Origin: Arsenophonus sp031446165
GTDB taxonomy: Bacteria; Pseudomonadota; Gammaproteobacteria; Enterobacterales; Enterobacteriaceae
Length of the DNA stretch: 64,000 bases
Direction: 5' to 3'
Assembly: GCA_031446165.1 (NCBI GenBank)
Contig: CP132905.1
Location: forward strand, 1-64,000
Part shown: positions 1 to 9,869 of the stretch, in pieces
Position numbering within the stretch: the first letter of the stretch is position 1
Layout: every line of letters starts with the position of its first letter
Translations under genes and position numbers: made by a program
Notes under the pieces: model-generated
The model's database searches: none
What the model was told of the DNA's origin: nothing
What the model saw: only the letters and a program-made list of their open reading frames with translations

Positions 1-367
1 GTACACAGAAGCATTGTTTTTAAAAAAAAATATAAAATATACAAATAATTTTCTAGTAAAAATATTTTTTATTTGCAACTATTCGATACTATATAATTAA
101 TTTTACTAGTAAAGTTAATTAAATATAATTTTAAAAACCATACTATTGAAGCAATAAACAATCATTAATGTATATAAAAAAATAATAGAAAACAGCATCA
201 ATTATTTATTTAAATTATTTTAAATTGAATATATTTTTTAAAAGTAAGTTACATAAAAATATATGTTTTGACTAAGAATCCTATACTTTTTATTTGTAAT
301 GTACTTTTTAAAAAAGTATAACTACATGAATTTAAAAGATATTTTTTATAAATAATTATAAAATTGA
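1..367. other. A+T-rich spacer with no gene seen
   Basis: This stretch lies downstream of aroE at the window edge. It is almost entirely A and T, with stops in all frames and no tRNA-like fold or strong hairpin. In E. coli the region after aroE holds yrdB and yrdA, and I see no remnant of either. Confidence 0.6.
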
Positions 368-1222
368 TCACTTTAATATTTTTTTTAAATTCATTATTTT
401 TTTAAAATTTTCTTCTATTTTTTTTAAAACAGGAGAAACATCAGGTAATATTCCATACCATAATTTGACAGAAAAAGCCGCTTGAATAACTAACATACCA
501 ATACCATCAGCATATTTTGATACTCCATTTTCCTTTGCGAACTTTAAAAAAGATGTTTTATTAAATGAATAGAACATATCATAACAAATAGTTTTTTTAT
601 TAAATATTTTATGAGAAATACTGGGGACATCTCCAGTAATACTCGCAGATGTCGCATTAATAACTAAATCATATTTTGGAATATTAATCAATTCCATCTT
701 TAATGCACTTATATCCCCTATAGAGAAAAATTTTTTAACTAATATTTCAGCTTTACTAAACGTTCGATTCGTAATTGTGATGCGGCACCCATAATTTAAA
801 AGAAAAGGGATAATACCAGAAGATGCTCCACCAGCACCTATTAACAATATATGCATTCCCCTTTTTATAAAATTTAACCGTTGAAGATCAAAAAGTAATC
901 CGATTCCATCAGTATTATCACCTAATAATTTTTTATTCTTCAATTTCTTGATAGTATTAATAGAACCAGATAAATAGGCTCGATCGGTAAATTTATGAAC
1001 TTTTTTGCATGCTAGTTCTTTGAAAGGCGACGTAATATTTGCCCCTCTACCTCCTAATCCAAAAAAAATATCTAATTTTTCTTCAAATTTATTTATAGAA
1101 ACTAATTCTTTGGTATAATTATAATGAATACCAATTTGCTGAGAAAATAACTGATGAATAAATGGTGATTGAGTATAAGATAGTTGGTTACCAAATATTG
1201 CAAATTTTTCTTTTAAATTAAT
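368..1222 (-). CDS. aroE: Shikimate dehydrogenase, complete frame but no standard start codon
   Basis: AroE reduces 3-dehydroshikimate to shikimate with NADPH in the cytoplasmic chorismate pathway. The frame is open from beyond position 1222 down to the stop at 368. Conserved elements include a GANITSPFKE loop carrying the catalytic Lys, an SINT segment, DNTDG with the catalytic Asp, the NADP loop IGAGGASSG, an NRT motif and a C-terminal GMLVIQAA. No ATG, GTG or TTG precedes the conserved FAIFGN segment. The only candidates are ATT at 1222-1220, overlapping the tsaC stop, or ATA at 1231-1229, which has an AAAGG sequence 8 bases upstream. The first TTG, at 943, would remove the whole substrate-binding half. 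The usual SKSP substrate motif reads TQSP and NVTVPFK reads NITSPFK. From ATT the protein has 284 residues, against about 272 in E. coli. It follows tsaC as in E. coli. The family is certain; the start and activity are not. Confidence 0.8.
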   Translation of the reverse strand: MNLKEKFAIFGNQLSYTQSPFIHQLFSQQIGIHYNYTKELVSINKFEEKLDIFFGLGGRGANITSPFKELACKKVHKFTDRAYLSGSINTIKKLKNKKLLGDNTDGIGLLFDLQRLNFIKRGMHILLIGAGGASSGIIPFLLNYGCRITITNRTFSKAEILVKKFFSIGDISALKMELINIPKYDLVINATSASITGDVPSISHKIFNKKTICYDMFYSFNKTSFLKFAKENGVSKYADGIGMLVIQAAFSVKLWYGILPDVSPVLKKIEENFKKIMNLKKILK

Positions 1223-1790
1223 ATTTTCTATACAAACAACCTTTTATTATATCGCGAATCTCCGATGGGTTTTGATATCCACCAACAAGACCATCCAAAA
1301 TAAATACTTTTTTATTATTAAACCTGGAAATTACTTCTTCTGTTGTTCTACAAGGGGGTTCTCCATGTAAGTTAGCACTAGTAGAAATTAACGGTTTACC
1401 ATATAAAAAACACAGATCTTTAATTAATTGAAGATGTATAATGCGAACTGCAATTGAATCAAACGTTCCTATTAAGTATTTTGAGATATTTTTTTTTGCA
1501 GGCAATACCCAAGTAATGGGTTTATTTTTTACAGAAAAAATCCTATTTTTTTGTTCAATAGTTAATCTTTGATAATCAACATAAGGTATTAATTGTTCAT
1601 ATGACGATGCTATTAAAATTAAACCTTTTTTCCAGGAACGCCGTTTTAATAAAAATAACTTATGAATTGCTTGTTCGTTATCAGGGTCACACCCTAATCC
1701 AAAAACAGCTTCTGTTGGATAAGCGATAATTTCACCTTTTTTTAAAACTTTAACAATATTATGCAAAGAATAAAATATTTTATTAAACAT
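1218..1790 (-). CDS. tsaC: Threonylcarbamoyl-AMP synthase
   Basis: TsaC (YrdC/RimN) makes threonylcarbamoyl-AMP from threonine, bicarbonate and ATP, the first step of t6A formation at position 37 of ANN-decoding tRNAs. The 190 residues match the E. coli length. Visible motifs are the N-terminal YPTEAVFGLGCDP segment, the basic KRRSWKKG stretch, KPLISTSAN around residue 135 and a C-terminal PSEIRD. Its stop codon overlaps the presumed beginning of aroE, so the two are probably co-transcribed and translationally coupled. It is one of the few tRNA-modification activities that reduced genomes almost always keep. Confidence 0.95.
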   Translation of the reverse strand: MFNKIFYSLHNIVKVLKKGEIIAYPTEAVFGLGCDPDNEQAIHKLFLLKRRSWKKGLILIASSYEQLIPYVDYQRLTIEQKNRIFSVKNKPITWVLPAKKNISKYLIGTFDSIAVRIIHLQLIKDLCFLYGKPLISTSANLHGEPPCRTTEEVISRFNNKKVFILDGLVGGYQNPSEIRDIIKGCLYRKY

Positions 1791-2976
1791 TTTAAATTGT
1801 CTATATAATCTTATTGGTAATATTTATTGCAAAAATATTTGATTGCTGATAAATATAAAAATATATTTTTAAAGTTTTTGTGAACAAATATAATTTAATA
1901 TAGATAATATCTTTTAAGAACATCAAAATAAAAAAAACCATTTAATGGTATACAAATTTGATATTTTCTATAATATAACTTTTCTTTTAACTTTGATATT
2001 TTTTCAAAAAAAAATATTTAATTGTTATTTATATAACAAAATTTTTAATTTCTTATATTATACAAATTTTTATGTATAATCAAAATTGTACATAAAAATA
2101 TGGTAGGATTTCAAATTTTTAAATATAAATTTCCTAAAATGTAAATTTTTTACAAAAAATAATAAAATACGATTATTTAATTAAATAAAAAATTACATAA
2201 TAATTAATATTTATCAATATAATAATTATTAATTTTTTTAGAATATATACATAAACCAAAATTATAAATTTAATGAACAATGCTAATCATAAAATGATTA
2301 TGAATAAATAAAAAATTAAAAATACAAAATATATATTCACTTTAAAAACTATTCTTAAAAACAAATATTATTCATGATAATTATTTTTTTAATTTTGGTT
2401 TTATTAGTAATATTGCAAATAAAAATAATAAACATATTTTTAAATATTAGATCACTATTTTATAACCTATCAAATAAATTGTAGAGTTAAAAATTAAGTG
2501 TACATAAATATTTTTCCAAATAAGAGAATCATACATTTTTTAGAAAAAATATTTTTTATATAACACTATTTCTTTATAAAGAAATATACACAGCTTTAAC
2601 AAAACAAAATCTTTCCAAAGAAATCATTGATTTTCATAAAAAATAATAAGTTTATATTATTTTCTCTAAAATAATTTTATTATGCAATAACATTATGCAT
2701 ATAAATTGATCGGCTATATAAAAGTATATAGTATAAAAAATTAATTTTAAAAAAAAATACTATGGATAATTAAATTCAGAAAACAAAAAACAGTAAAAAA
2801 CTATCCAAAAAATTAAACAATATTACATTAACATTTAAAATAATAAATTATTTTAAAAATCAGTTATTGTTTTTTATGTTTATGTTATACATAATAAAAT
2901 AAATTATAAAAAATCAACAAACATCTATAAACAATTAAATTGTTATAGCAACTAATTTAAATATAACATTAAAAAT
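1791..2976. other. Long eroded spacer between divergent tsaC and def
   Basis: These 1.2 kb separate tsaC (minus) from def (plus). In E. coli the interval holds dprA, smg and a topA-like zinc-finger gene. Here the sequence is dense in stops on all frames and made of A/T runs. I see no recognisable remnant of the three genes, no tRNA and no G+C-containing hairpin. It probably carries the two divergent promoters, which I cannot place. Confidence 0.6.
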
Positions 2977-3492
2977 ATGTCAATATTAAATATATTATAT
3001 TATCCAGATGACCGTCTGAGAAATATTGCAACTACTGTAAAAAAAATTGATTCTAAAATACAAAATATAGTACATGATATGTTCGAAACAATGTATCACA
3101 AAAAAGGTATTGGACTAGCCGCAACACAAGTTAATATTAATAAAAGAATTATTGTCATTGATATTTCAAGATCTTTTTCTAAAAAAATAACACTAATAAA
3201 CCCTGTTATATTAGAAACATCTGGTTTTATAAAAAGTGAAGAAGGATGTCTTTCTATACCAAACCAACATGCATTTATTTCTCGTTATAAATATATTAAA
3301 ATAAAAGCATCTAACATAGATGGTAAAGAATTTGAATTAAAAAATGATAGTTTACTTTCTGTTTGCATTCAACATGAAATTGATCATCTAAATGGAAAAT
3401 TATTTATTGATTATCTTTCCCCATTAAAACGGGAACGTATTTTAAAAAAAATTAAAAAACTTCAACGAATAAAAAAAATTAGGGATAGTTAA
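2977..3492 (+). CDS. def: Peptide deformylase
   Basis: Def removes the formyl group from the N-terminal Met of new proteins; it is an Fe2+ metallopeptidase. All three active-site motifs are present: GIGLAATQ at residues 44-51, EGCLSIP with metal ligand Cys91, and QHEIDHLNG with His133, His137 and the catalytic Glu between them. The length, 171 residues, is normal. It is directly followed by fmt, whose ATG starts at the base after the def stop, so formylation and deformylation are encoded together as in E. coli. Confidence 0.97.
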   Translation: MSILNILYYPDDRLRNIATTVKKIDSKIQNIVHDMFETMYHKKGIGLAATQVNINKRIIVIDISRSFSKKITLINPVILETSGFIKSEEGCLSIPNQHAFISRYKYIKIKASNIDGKEFELKNDSLLSVCIQHEIDHLNGKLFIDYLSPLKRERILKKIKKLQRIKKIRDS

Positions 3493-4446
3493 ATGTCAAA
3501 TTTTCTACGAATAATTTTTGCTGGTACTCCTGATTTTGCAGCAAAACATTTAGCAACGCTAATTAACAGAAAAGATAAACATAAAATCATTGGAGTTTTA
3601 ACACAACCTGATAAACCATCTGGAAGAGGACAAAAATTAACATCCAGTGCAGTAAAAATATTAGCAAATACAATGAATATTCCTGTTTTTCAACCAAAAA
3701 CACTAAAAACAAAAGAAAGCGAAAACTGGATTAAAAATCAAAAGGCTGATATTATGATTGTCATTGCCTATGGAATTATTATACCTGAGATAATACTAAA
3801 TCTTCTTCCTATGGGATGCATAAATGTTCATTGTTCATTATTACCTAGATGGAGAGGAGCCACCCCAATTCAACATTCTATTTTAGCTGGAGATAAAAAA
3901 ACAGGAATCAGTATTATTCAAATGGATATTGGAATCGATACAGGAAACATACTTTATCAAAAAACGTGTCCAATTGAAATATATGATACAACTAAAACAC
4001 TATATCAAAAACTAGAAAAAATTGGACCTATAGCTCTACAGAATACTCTTGATTTGCTTATTTTTGGAAAAATAAAATCAAAAAAACAAAACAATTTTTC
4101 TGTTAAATATGCAAAAAAAATTAAAAAAAAAGAAGCATTAATTAATTGGAAATTATCCGCAATACAAATTGAAAGATGCATTAGAGCATTTAATCCTTGG
4201 CCAGTAAGTTATTTTGTTATTGAAAATATACCAATTAAAGTATGGGACGCTCAAGTTATTTTCAAAAATATTGATCTATATCCAGGAACAATCTTGAAAG
4301 TTAATAAAACAGGTTTAAAAATAATTACTGCAAAAAATATTTTAAATATTTCAAAAATACAACCAGCAGGAAAAAAAATAATGTTAGTTAAAGATTTTAT
4401 AAATGCTCATCATAAATTATTTTTTCCTGGAAAAATAATCAATTAA
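3493..4446 (+). CDS. fmt: Methionyl-tRNA formyltransferase
   Basis: Fmt transfers a formyl group from 10-formyl-tetrahydrofolate to Met-tRNA of the initiator type. The N-terminal Rossmann domain shows the folate and catalytic loop NVHCSLLPRWRGATPIQ at about residues 108-124 with the conserved Asn and His, and a following DIGIDTG with the catalytic Asp near 146. The C-terminal tRNA-binding domain is present but Lys-rich and more diverged. At 317 residues it is full length. It abuts def with no spacer. Confidence 0.97.
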   Translation: MSNFLRIIFAGTPDFAAKHLATLINRKDKHKIIGVLTQPDKPSGRGQKLTSSAVKILANTMNIPVFQPKTLKTKESENWIKNQKADIMIVIAYGIIIPEIILNLLPMGCINVHCSLLPRWRGATPIQHSILAGDKKTGISIIQMDIGIDTGNILYQKTCPIEIYDTTKTLYQKLEKIGPIALQNTLDLLIFGKIKSKKQNNFSVKYAKKIKKKEALINWKLSAIQIERCIRAFNPWPVSYFVIENIPIKVWDAQVIFKNIDLYPGTILKVNKTGLKIITAKNILNISKIQPAGKKIMLVKDFINAHHKLFFPGKIIN

Positions 4447-4447
4447 G

Positions 4448-4501
4448 AAAAGTAAAATAAAAGATATTCTTTTAAAAAGTAAAATAAAAGATACTCTTTT
4501 A
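4448..4501. repeat. 27-bp tandem duplication between fmt and rsmB
   Basis: Two adjacent 27-base copies (4448-4474 and 4475-4501) differ at one position. They fill nearly the whole fmt-rsmB spacer. This looks like a recent slippage or unequal-exchange duplication in A+T-rich DNA. The duplication ends about 17 bases before the rsmB start, so the native upstream context of rsmB may be altered. Confidence 0.85.
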
Positions 4502-4518
4502 ATAGGTAATTATTTTAA

Positions 4519-5802
4519 ATGAATCAAAAAAAAAATATTAGAAGCATGTGTGCTCAAGTAATTTTAGAAGTCATAGATCAAAAAAAAACATTAAAAAATA
4601 CACTTATAAAATATAAAAAAAATTTATCATATAAAGACCAAGCACTTTTACAAGAACTTAGTTTTGGAATACTTAGGGTTTTACCTATACTACAATGGTA
4701 TATTAAACAATTAATAAAAAAACCATTAAACAAAGAAAAAAAAATTCTTAATTATCTTGTAATGACAGGAATTTATCAATTAAATTTTACACGTATTCCA
4801 GCATATGCTGTATTAAATGAAACTGTAAATGGTACTATTTTATTAAAAAATTCAAAATTTAAAAAATTTATTAATGCAGTTTTAAGAGAATTTCAAAGAA
4901 AAAAAAAGACATTGAACAAAAAAATAAAAAATAAAAAAAACAATTATTTACATCCTCAATGGTTATTAAAAAAAATTAAAAAATCTTATCCTTATGATTG
5001 GGAAAAAATTATCACAGAAAATAATAAAAAACCTCCTATGTGGATACGAGTAAATCAGCTATATCATTCAACTAATGAATATTATGAATTACTAAGAGTA
5101 CATAATATTTCAGCGAATTTAAGTAACGATTGTCTTTCTGCGATCAAACTAAAAACACCATGCAGAATTCATCAACTACCAGGATTTGATCAAGGTTGGG
5201 TAACAATTCAAGATATATCTTCACAAAAATGTGTTGAATCATTAAACCCAAAAAATCATGAATTTATTCTTGATCTTTGCGCTGCACCAGGTGGGAAAAC
5301 CACCCATATTCTTGAAATTGCTCCAAAAGCTTATGTTTTAGCAGTTGATGTCAATAAATCACGTATACAATATCTTCAAGATAACCTTAATCGATTAAAA
5401 TTACACGCAAAAATCATAATCGGAGATGGACGTTATCCAGAAAAATGGATAACATCAGAAAAAAAATTTGATCGTATATTGTTAGATTTACCTTGTTCCG
5501 CAAGCGGTGTCATTCGTAGAAATCCAGATATTAAGTGGAATAAAAAACCTAAAGATATGCTAAATTTAATACAATTACAATATAACATTCTTGAAGCTAT
5601 TTGGCCTTATTTAAAAAATCAAGGTACTCTTGTTTATAGCACTTGTTCTATTTTTCCCGATGAAAATCAAAAACAAATTAAAAAATTTCTTTCCTTTCAT
5701 CAAGAAGCATATATAAAAAATAGTATGGATTTAGAAAAACAAATATTACCAACTGAAAATGGAGGAGATGGTTTTTTTTATACTTCCTTAGTGAAAAAAT
5801 AA
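4519..5802 (+). CDS. rsmB: 16S rRNA m5C967 methyltransferase
   Basis: RsmB (Sun/Fmu) methylates C967 of 16S rRNA with S-adenosylmethionine. The N-terminal NusB-like RNA-binding domain (about 1-140) is very Lys/Asn-rich. The catalytic domain carries the SAM loop AAPGGKT near residue 258, the DLPCSASG motif and the catalytic STCSIFPDENQ motif near 388, giving the two cysteines typical of m5C methyltransferases. At 427 residues it is complete. It lies between fmt and trkA as in E. coli. Confidence 0.95.
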   Translation: MNQKKNIRSMCAQVILEVIDQKKTLKNTLIKYKKNLSYKDQALLQELSFGILRVLPILQWYIKQLIKKPLNKEKKILNYLVMTGIYQLNFTRIPAYAVLNETVNGTILLKNSKFKKFINAVLREFQRKKKTLNKKIKNKKNNYLHPQWLLKKIKKSYPYDWEKIITENNKKPPMWIRVNQLYHSTNEYYELLRVHNISANLSNDCLSAIKLKTPCRIHQLPGFDQGWVTIQDISSQKCVESLNPKNHEFILDLCAAPGGKTTHILEIAPKAYVLAVDVNKSRIQYLQDNLNRLKLHAKIIIGDGRYPEKWITSEKKFDRILLDLPCSASGVIRRNPDIKWNKKPKDMLNLIQLQYNILEAIWPYLKNQGTLVYSTCSIFPDENQKQIKKFLSFHQEAYIKNSMDLEKQILPTENGGDGFFYTSLVKK

Positions 5803-5849
5803 CATTCATCTTAATATTATTAATCTAATATAAATAAAATAAAAATATC

Positions 5850-7229
5850 ATGAAAATTATTATTTTAGGTGTTGGACAAGTTGGTGAAACACTCGCAGAG
5901 AATTTAGTTGATGACAATAATGATATTACTATTGTGGATATAAATAGTGAACGCTTACATCAATTGCAAGATAAATTTGATCTAAAAGTTATCACTGGAT
6001 ATGCTTCTTATCCTAGAGTCTTAAAAGAAGCTGGCGCTGAAGATGCTGACATGCTAATTGCTGTAACAAATTCAGATGAAATTAATATGATTGCATGTCA
6101 AATTGCTGATTCTCTATTTCACACTCCAAATAAAATTGCTAGAATACGATCATCTGAATATATTAAAGAAAATAAAAAACTTTTTCTGCCTAATGGAAAG
6201 ATACCAATTAATTATCTAATTTCACCAGAACAACTTGTAATTGATCATATTTATAAATTAATTCAATATCCTGGAGCACTTCAAGTTGTTCATTTTGCAA
6301 ATAATAAAGTTAGTCTTGTAGCTGCAAAAGCATACTACGGTGGTTTACTTGTCGGCAATTCATTATCACATATAAAAGAACATTTACCTCATATTAATAC
6401 TCGAATTGTTGCGATCTTTCGTCAAGAAAAACCAATAAGACCACAAGGATCTACTATTATTGAAGCAAGTGATGAAATTTTTTTTGTTGTAGAAACAGAA
6501 CATATTCGTGCAATTATGAACGAATTACAACGTTTAGAAAAACCATATAAACGTATTATGATAGTCGGAGGTGGCAATATTGGTGCTGGTTTAGCACAAA
6601 AACTAGAAAAAAAATATAAAACTAAATTAATAGAAAGAAATCAAGAAAGAGCAAATAAATTGGTAGAATTATTACATCATACAACAGTTTTTTATGGAAA
6701 TGCTTCAGATCAAGAATTACTTTCTAAAGAAAATATTGAAATAATTGATGTTTTTATAGCAGTCACAAATGATGATGAAGCAAATATCATGTCAGCTATG
6801 CTCGCAAAAAAAATGGGTGCAAAAAAAGTCATAGTTTTAATTCAGCGCATTGCTTATGTAGATTTAGTACAAGGAGAAGTAATAGATATTGCTATATCAC
6901 CTCAACAAGTAACAATTTCAGCATTATTAGGACATATTCGCAAAGCTGGCATAATTAATGTCTCATCTTTACGACAGGGTATTGCAGAAGCAATAGAAGT
7001 TATTGGACATGGTGATACGAGCACATCAAAAATAGTGGGTAAAAAAATTGAGAAAATTAAACTACCTCCTGGAACAATTATTTGTGCTATTGTTCGTAAT
7101 GATAAAGTTATCATTGCCGATGATCATCACATTATTGAACAAGGAGATCATATAATTATTTTCATAACTGATAAAAAATATGTTCATGAAGTAGAAAAAA
7201 TTTTTCAACCTAGCCCATTTTTCTTATGA
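5850..7229 (+). CDS. trkA: Trk potassium uptake regulatory/NAD-binding subunit
   Basis: TrkA is the peripheral cytoplasmic ring that gates the TrkH or TrkG potassium channel. Two RCK repeats are visible, each opening with a Rossmann glycine motif: GVGQVGE near residue 7 and GGGNIGAG near residue 238. Each is followed by a TrkA-C domain. The 459 residues equal the E. coli length with no damage. mscL, which follows trkA in E. coli, is absent. No membrane subunit is in the window, so function depends on a trkH or trkG elsewhere. Confidence 0.95.
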   Translation: MKIIILGVGQVGETLAENLVDDNNDITIVDINSERLHQLQDKFDLKVITGYASYPRVLKEAGAEDADMLIAVTNSDEINMIACQIADSLFHTPNKIARIRSSEYIKENKKLFLPNGKIPINYLISPEQLVIDHIYKLIQYPGALQVVHFANNKVSLVAAKAYYGGLLVGNSLSHIKEHLPHINTRIVAIFRQEKPIRPQGSTIIEASDEIFFVVETEHIRAIMNELQRLEKPYKRIMIVGGGNIGAGLAQKLEKKYKTKLIERNQERANKLVELLHHTTVFYGNASDQELLSKENIEIIDVFIAVTNDDEANIMSAMLAKKMGAKKVIVLIQRIAYVDLVQGEVIDIAISPQQVTISALLGHIRKAGIINVSSLRQGIAEAIEVIGHGDTSTSKIVGKKIEKIKLPPGTIICAIVRNDKVIIADDHHIIEQGDHIIIFITDKKYVHEVEKIFQPSPFFL

Positions 7230-7758
7230 TATATAAATGTGCGTTATTTATTAATAACAAATTTTTTTATTCACTAAAAGGTGTATTTCTATGTATATTT
7301 TATCGTACTTAATATTTAAAAGAAAAATTCTAATAAACACATTTAATGTAATTAGATAATAAATCAAACTTTTTTAAATAAAAAATATTTTTATATTTAT
7401 AATACATCACTACATAAAACACTCATACATTTATAGAAATAGATATTGCCTATAATTTTTAATATTTTTATGCATACTTAATTTGTCAAAAAACAAACTC
7501 TATTACAATAGAGTTTGTTTTAGCAAATATTTTTGATATTTTTTAACACCAATAATAATTGAAAATATTTTTAATATATTAAAAAAATCGTATATGTTTT
7601 TAATGTGCAATAAGCATCAAATATCAAAAATATTAACAAATATGATTTTCTAACTTTTAAAAGAAACATTTAAAAAAACAAATAAATAAAAACATTATCT
7701 TATATTTAAAAAACTATAACTAAAAAACTAAAATTATCAAATTTAAATAAATTTTAAT
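7230..7758. other. Spacer between convergent trkA and rplQ
   Basis: The trkA and ribosomal transcripts meet here. In E. coli the interval holds mscL, zntR and arfA, and none can be recognised. The only clear structure is the inverted repeat at 7491-7520, annotated separately. Confidence 0.6.
7491..7520 (-). terminator. Bidirectional intrinsic terminator between rplQ and trkA
   Basis: A perfect 14-bp inverted repeat (arms 7491-7504 and 7507-7520) folds to a stem with a small loop. Read on the minus strand, the stem is followed by an unbroken T run, as expected for the end of the S10-spc-alpha transcript about 240 bases after rplQ. On the plus strand the T run is shorter but could also stop trkA transcription. 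Confidence 0.7.
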
Positions 7759-8148
7759 TTATTTTTTAATCATATCTCCTTTTGACTTTAAAATTCGGTC
7801 AACAAACTCAATATAAGCCATCGGTGCATTATCACCTACACGAAAACCACATTTCATAATACGCGTATAACCACCTGTACGTTTTAAAAAACGTACTCCA
7901 AGCTCATGGAATAACTTCTCTACAACCTGATCATCACGAGTACGCGCAAATACTAAACGACGATGAGCTACATTATCAATCTTTGCGAAAGTAATTAATG
8001 GTTCAACAATACGACGTAATTCTTTTGCCTTTGATAAAGTTGTTTTAATAATCTCATAACGAATTAAAGAACCGGCCATATTACGTAACATGGCATAACG
8101 ATGACTACTATTACGGTTAAACTTACGACCACTCTTACGATGCCGCAT
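7759..8148 (-). CDS. rplQ: 50S ribosomal protein L17
   Basis: L17 binds domain III of 23S rRNA near the exit tunnel. The start MRHRKSGRKFNRNSSHR is the family signature and the 129 residues match the E. coli protein. It is the last gene of the alpha operon, 44 bases after rpoA, and its transcript probably ends at the hairpin at 7491-7520. Confidence 0.98.
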   Translation of the reverse strand: MRHRKSGRKFNRNSSHRYAMLRNMAGSLIRYEIIKTTLSKAKELRRIVEPLITFAKIDNVAHRRLVFARTRDDQVVEKLFHELGVRFLKRTGGYTRIMKCGFRVGDNAPMAYIEFVDRILKSKGDMIKK

Positions 8149-8192
8149 GACCTTATCCTTTTTTTAAAAAAAATTATTAATATATGATCATT

Positions 8193-9191
8193 TTATTCAT
8201 CAACAATGCTTGCTGGTGGCCAATTATCTAAACGCATACCTAATGATAAACCTCTTGATGCTAAAACATCCTTAATTTCAGTAAGTGATTTTTTACCAAG
8301 ATTAGGGGTTTTTAATAATTCAACTTCAGTACGTTGCACTAAATCACCAATATAGTGAATAGCTTCTGCTTTCAAACAATTTGCAGAACGCACAGTTAAT
8401 TCAAGATCATCTACTGCACGAAGTAAAATTGGATCGAACTCTGGTTTTTCATTTTTTACTTCTACTTTATCCGTTACATCACGCAAATCAACAAAAGCCT
8501 CGAGTTGTTCAGCTAAAATTGTTGCTGCTCGACGAATAGCCTCTTCTGGATCAATTGTACCATTTGTTTCTAATTCAATCACTAACTTATCTAAATCAGT
8601 GCGTTGTTCTACGCGGGTGGCTTCAACATTATAAGCAATTCGCTCTATTGGACTATAACATGCATCGACTAATAAACAACCTATTGGTCGTCGTTCATCT
8701 AATGCTGATTGAACACGAATAGCAGCTGGAACATATCCACGTCCACGTTGCACTTTAATACGCATATTTATAGAAGCAATTTCATCAGTTAGATGACAAA
8801 TGATATGTTGAGGTTTAACAATTTCTATATCATCATTAGGAGTAAGATCTGCTGCGGTAACAGGTCCAATACCAGATTTATTTAATATCAAAACTACTTC
8901 ATCTTTACTATGCACTTTTACTGCCAGTCCTTTTAAATTCAGAAGAATTTCTAAAATATCTTCTTGTACACCTTCTTTAGTGCTATATTCATGCAATACA
9001 CCATCAATTTCAATTTCTGTTACAGCACAACCCGGCATAGATGAAAGCAAAATACGACGCAATGCATTTCCAAGAGTGTGACCAAATCCACGTTCTAAAG
9101 GTTCTAATGTTACTTTAGCATGTGTTGCACTAATTTGTTCAATATCAACCAAACGAGGTTTAAGAAATTCTGTTATAGAAGCCTGCTGCAT
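8193..9191 (-). CDS. rpoA: RNA polymerase alpha subunit
   Basis: Alpha nucleates RNA polymerase assembly and contacts UP elements and activators. The N-terminal dimerisation domain (about 1-235) has the LEPLERGFGHTLGNALRR signature. The C-terminal domain shows the ELTVRSANCLKAE and NLGKKSLTEIK helices used in UP-element and activator binding. It has 332 residues, three more than E. coli, and is among the least diverged proteins in the window. Order rpsD-rpoA-rplQ is canonical. Confidence 0.98.
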   Translation of the reverse strand: MQQASITEFLKPRLVDIEQISATHAKVTLEPLERGFGHTLGNALRRILLSSMPGCAVTEIEIDGVLHEYSTKEGVQEDILEILLNLKGLAVKVHSKDEVVLILNKSGIGPVTAADLTPNDDIEIVKPQHIICHLTDEIASINMRIKVQRGRGYVPAAIRVQSALDERRPIGCLLVDACYSPIERIAYNVEATRVEQRTDLDKLVIELETNGTIDPEEAIRRAATILAEQLEAFVDLRDVTDKVEVKNEKPEFDPILLRAVDDLELTVRSANCLKAEAIHYIGDLVQRTEVELLKTPNLGKKSLTEIKDVLASRGLSLGMRLDNWPPASIVDE

Positions 9192-9216
9192 TATATCCTC
9201 TCTATTCTTCTAAACT

Positions 9217-9837
9217 TTACTTAGAATAAAGCTCAACGATTAAATGTTCATTAATATCCGCAGATAAATCACTACGTTCAGGAATACGTTTAAATATACC
9301 TTCCATTTTAACAGAATTAACATCTATCCAATTTGGCTTTTCACGTTGCTCAAAAAGTTCTAAAGCAGCATTAATACGAGATTGTTTTTTTGCTTTTTCA
9401 CGAATGCTAATAACATCATTAGGAGACACTTGATAAGAAGCAATATTAACTACTTTACCGTTAACCATCACAGATTTATGATTAACTATCTGACGTGCCT
9501 CAGCACGTGTTGCACCAAACCCCATTCTATAAACGATATTATCTAAACGACATTCTAATAAATTTAATAAATTTTTACTGGTATTTCCTTTTAATCGCAT
9601 TGCTTCTTTAAAATAATTACGAAATTGACGTTCTAAAACACCATAAATACGGCGTACTTTTTGTTTTTCACGCAACTGTACACCATAATCAGATAAACGT
9701 AATTTACGTGTAGCATGCTGTCCTGGTGCTTGTTCTAATTTACATTTACTATCAATTGAACGTACATCAGATTTAAGAAAGAGATCTGTAGATTCTCTAC
9801 GGCTAAGCTTCAGCTTAGGACCTAAATATCTAGCCAT
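9217..9837 (-). CDS. rpsD: 30S ribosomal protein S4
   Basis: S4 is a primary 16S rRNA binder and, in E. coli, the translational repressor of the alpha operon. I chose the ATG at 9837, giving MARYLGPKLKLSRREST and exactly 206 residues as in E. coli. An in-frame start 21 codons upstream would overlap rpsK and adds sequence foreign to the family. The S4 domain (about 95-160, from LECRLDN to VNGKVVNI) is intact. Confidence 0.97.
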   Translation of the reverse strand: MARYLGPKLKLSRRESTDLFLKSDVRSIDSKCKLEQAPGQHATRKLRLSDYGVQLREKQKVRRIYGVLERQFRNYFKEAMRLKGNTSKNLLNLLECRLDNIVYRMGFGATRAEARQIVNHKSVMVNGKVVNIASYQVSPNDVISIREKAKKQSRINAALELFEQREKPNWIDVNSVKMEGIFKRIPERSDLSADINEHLIVELYSK

Positions 9838-9869
9838 TTTTTCTCCAAAAATCCTAAAACACAACCAAA

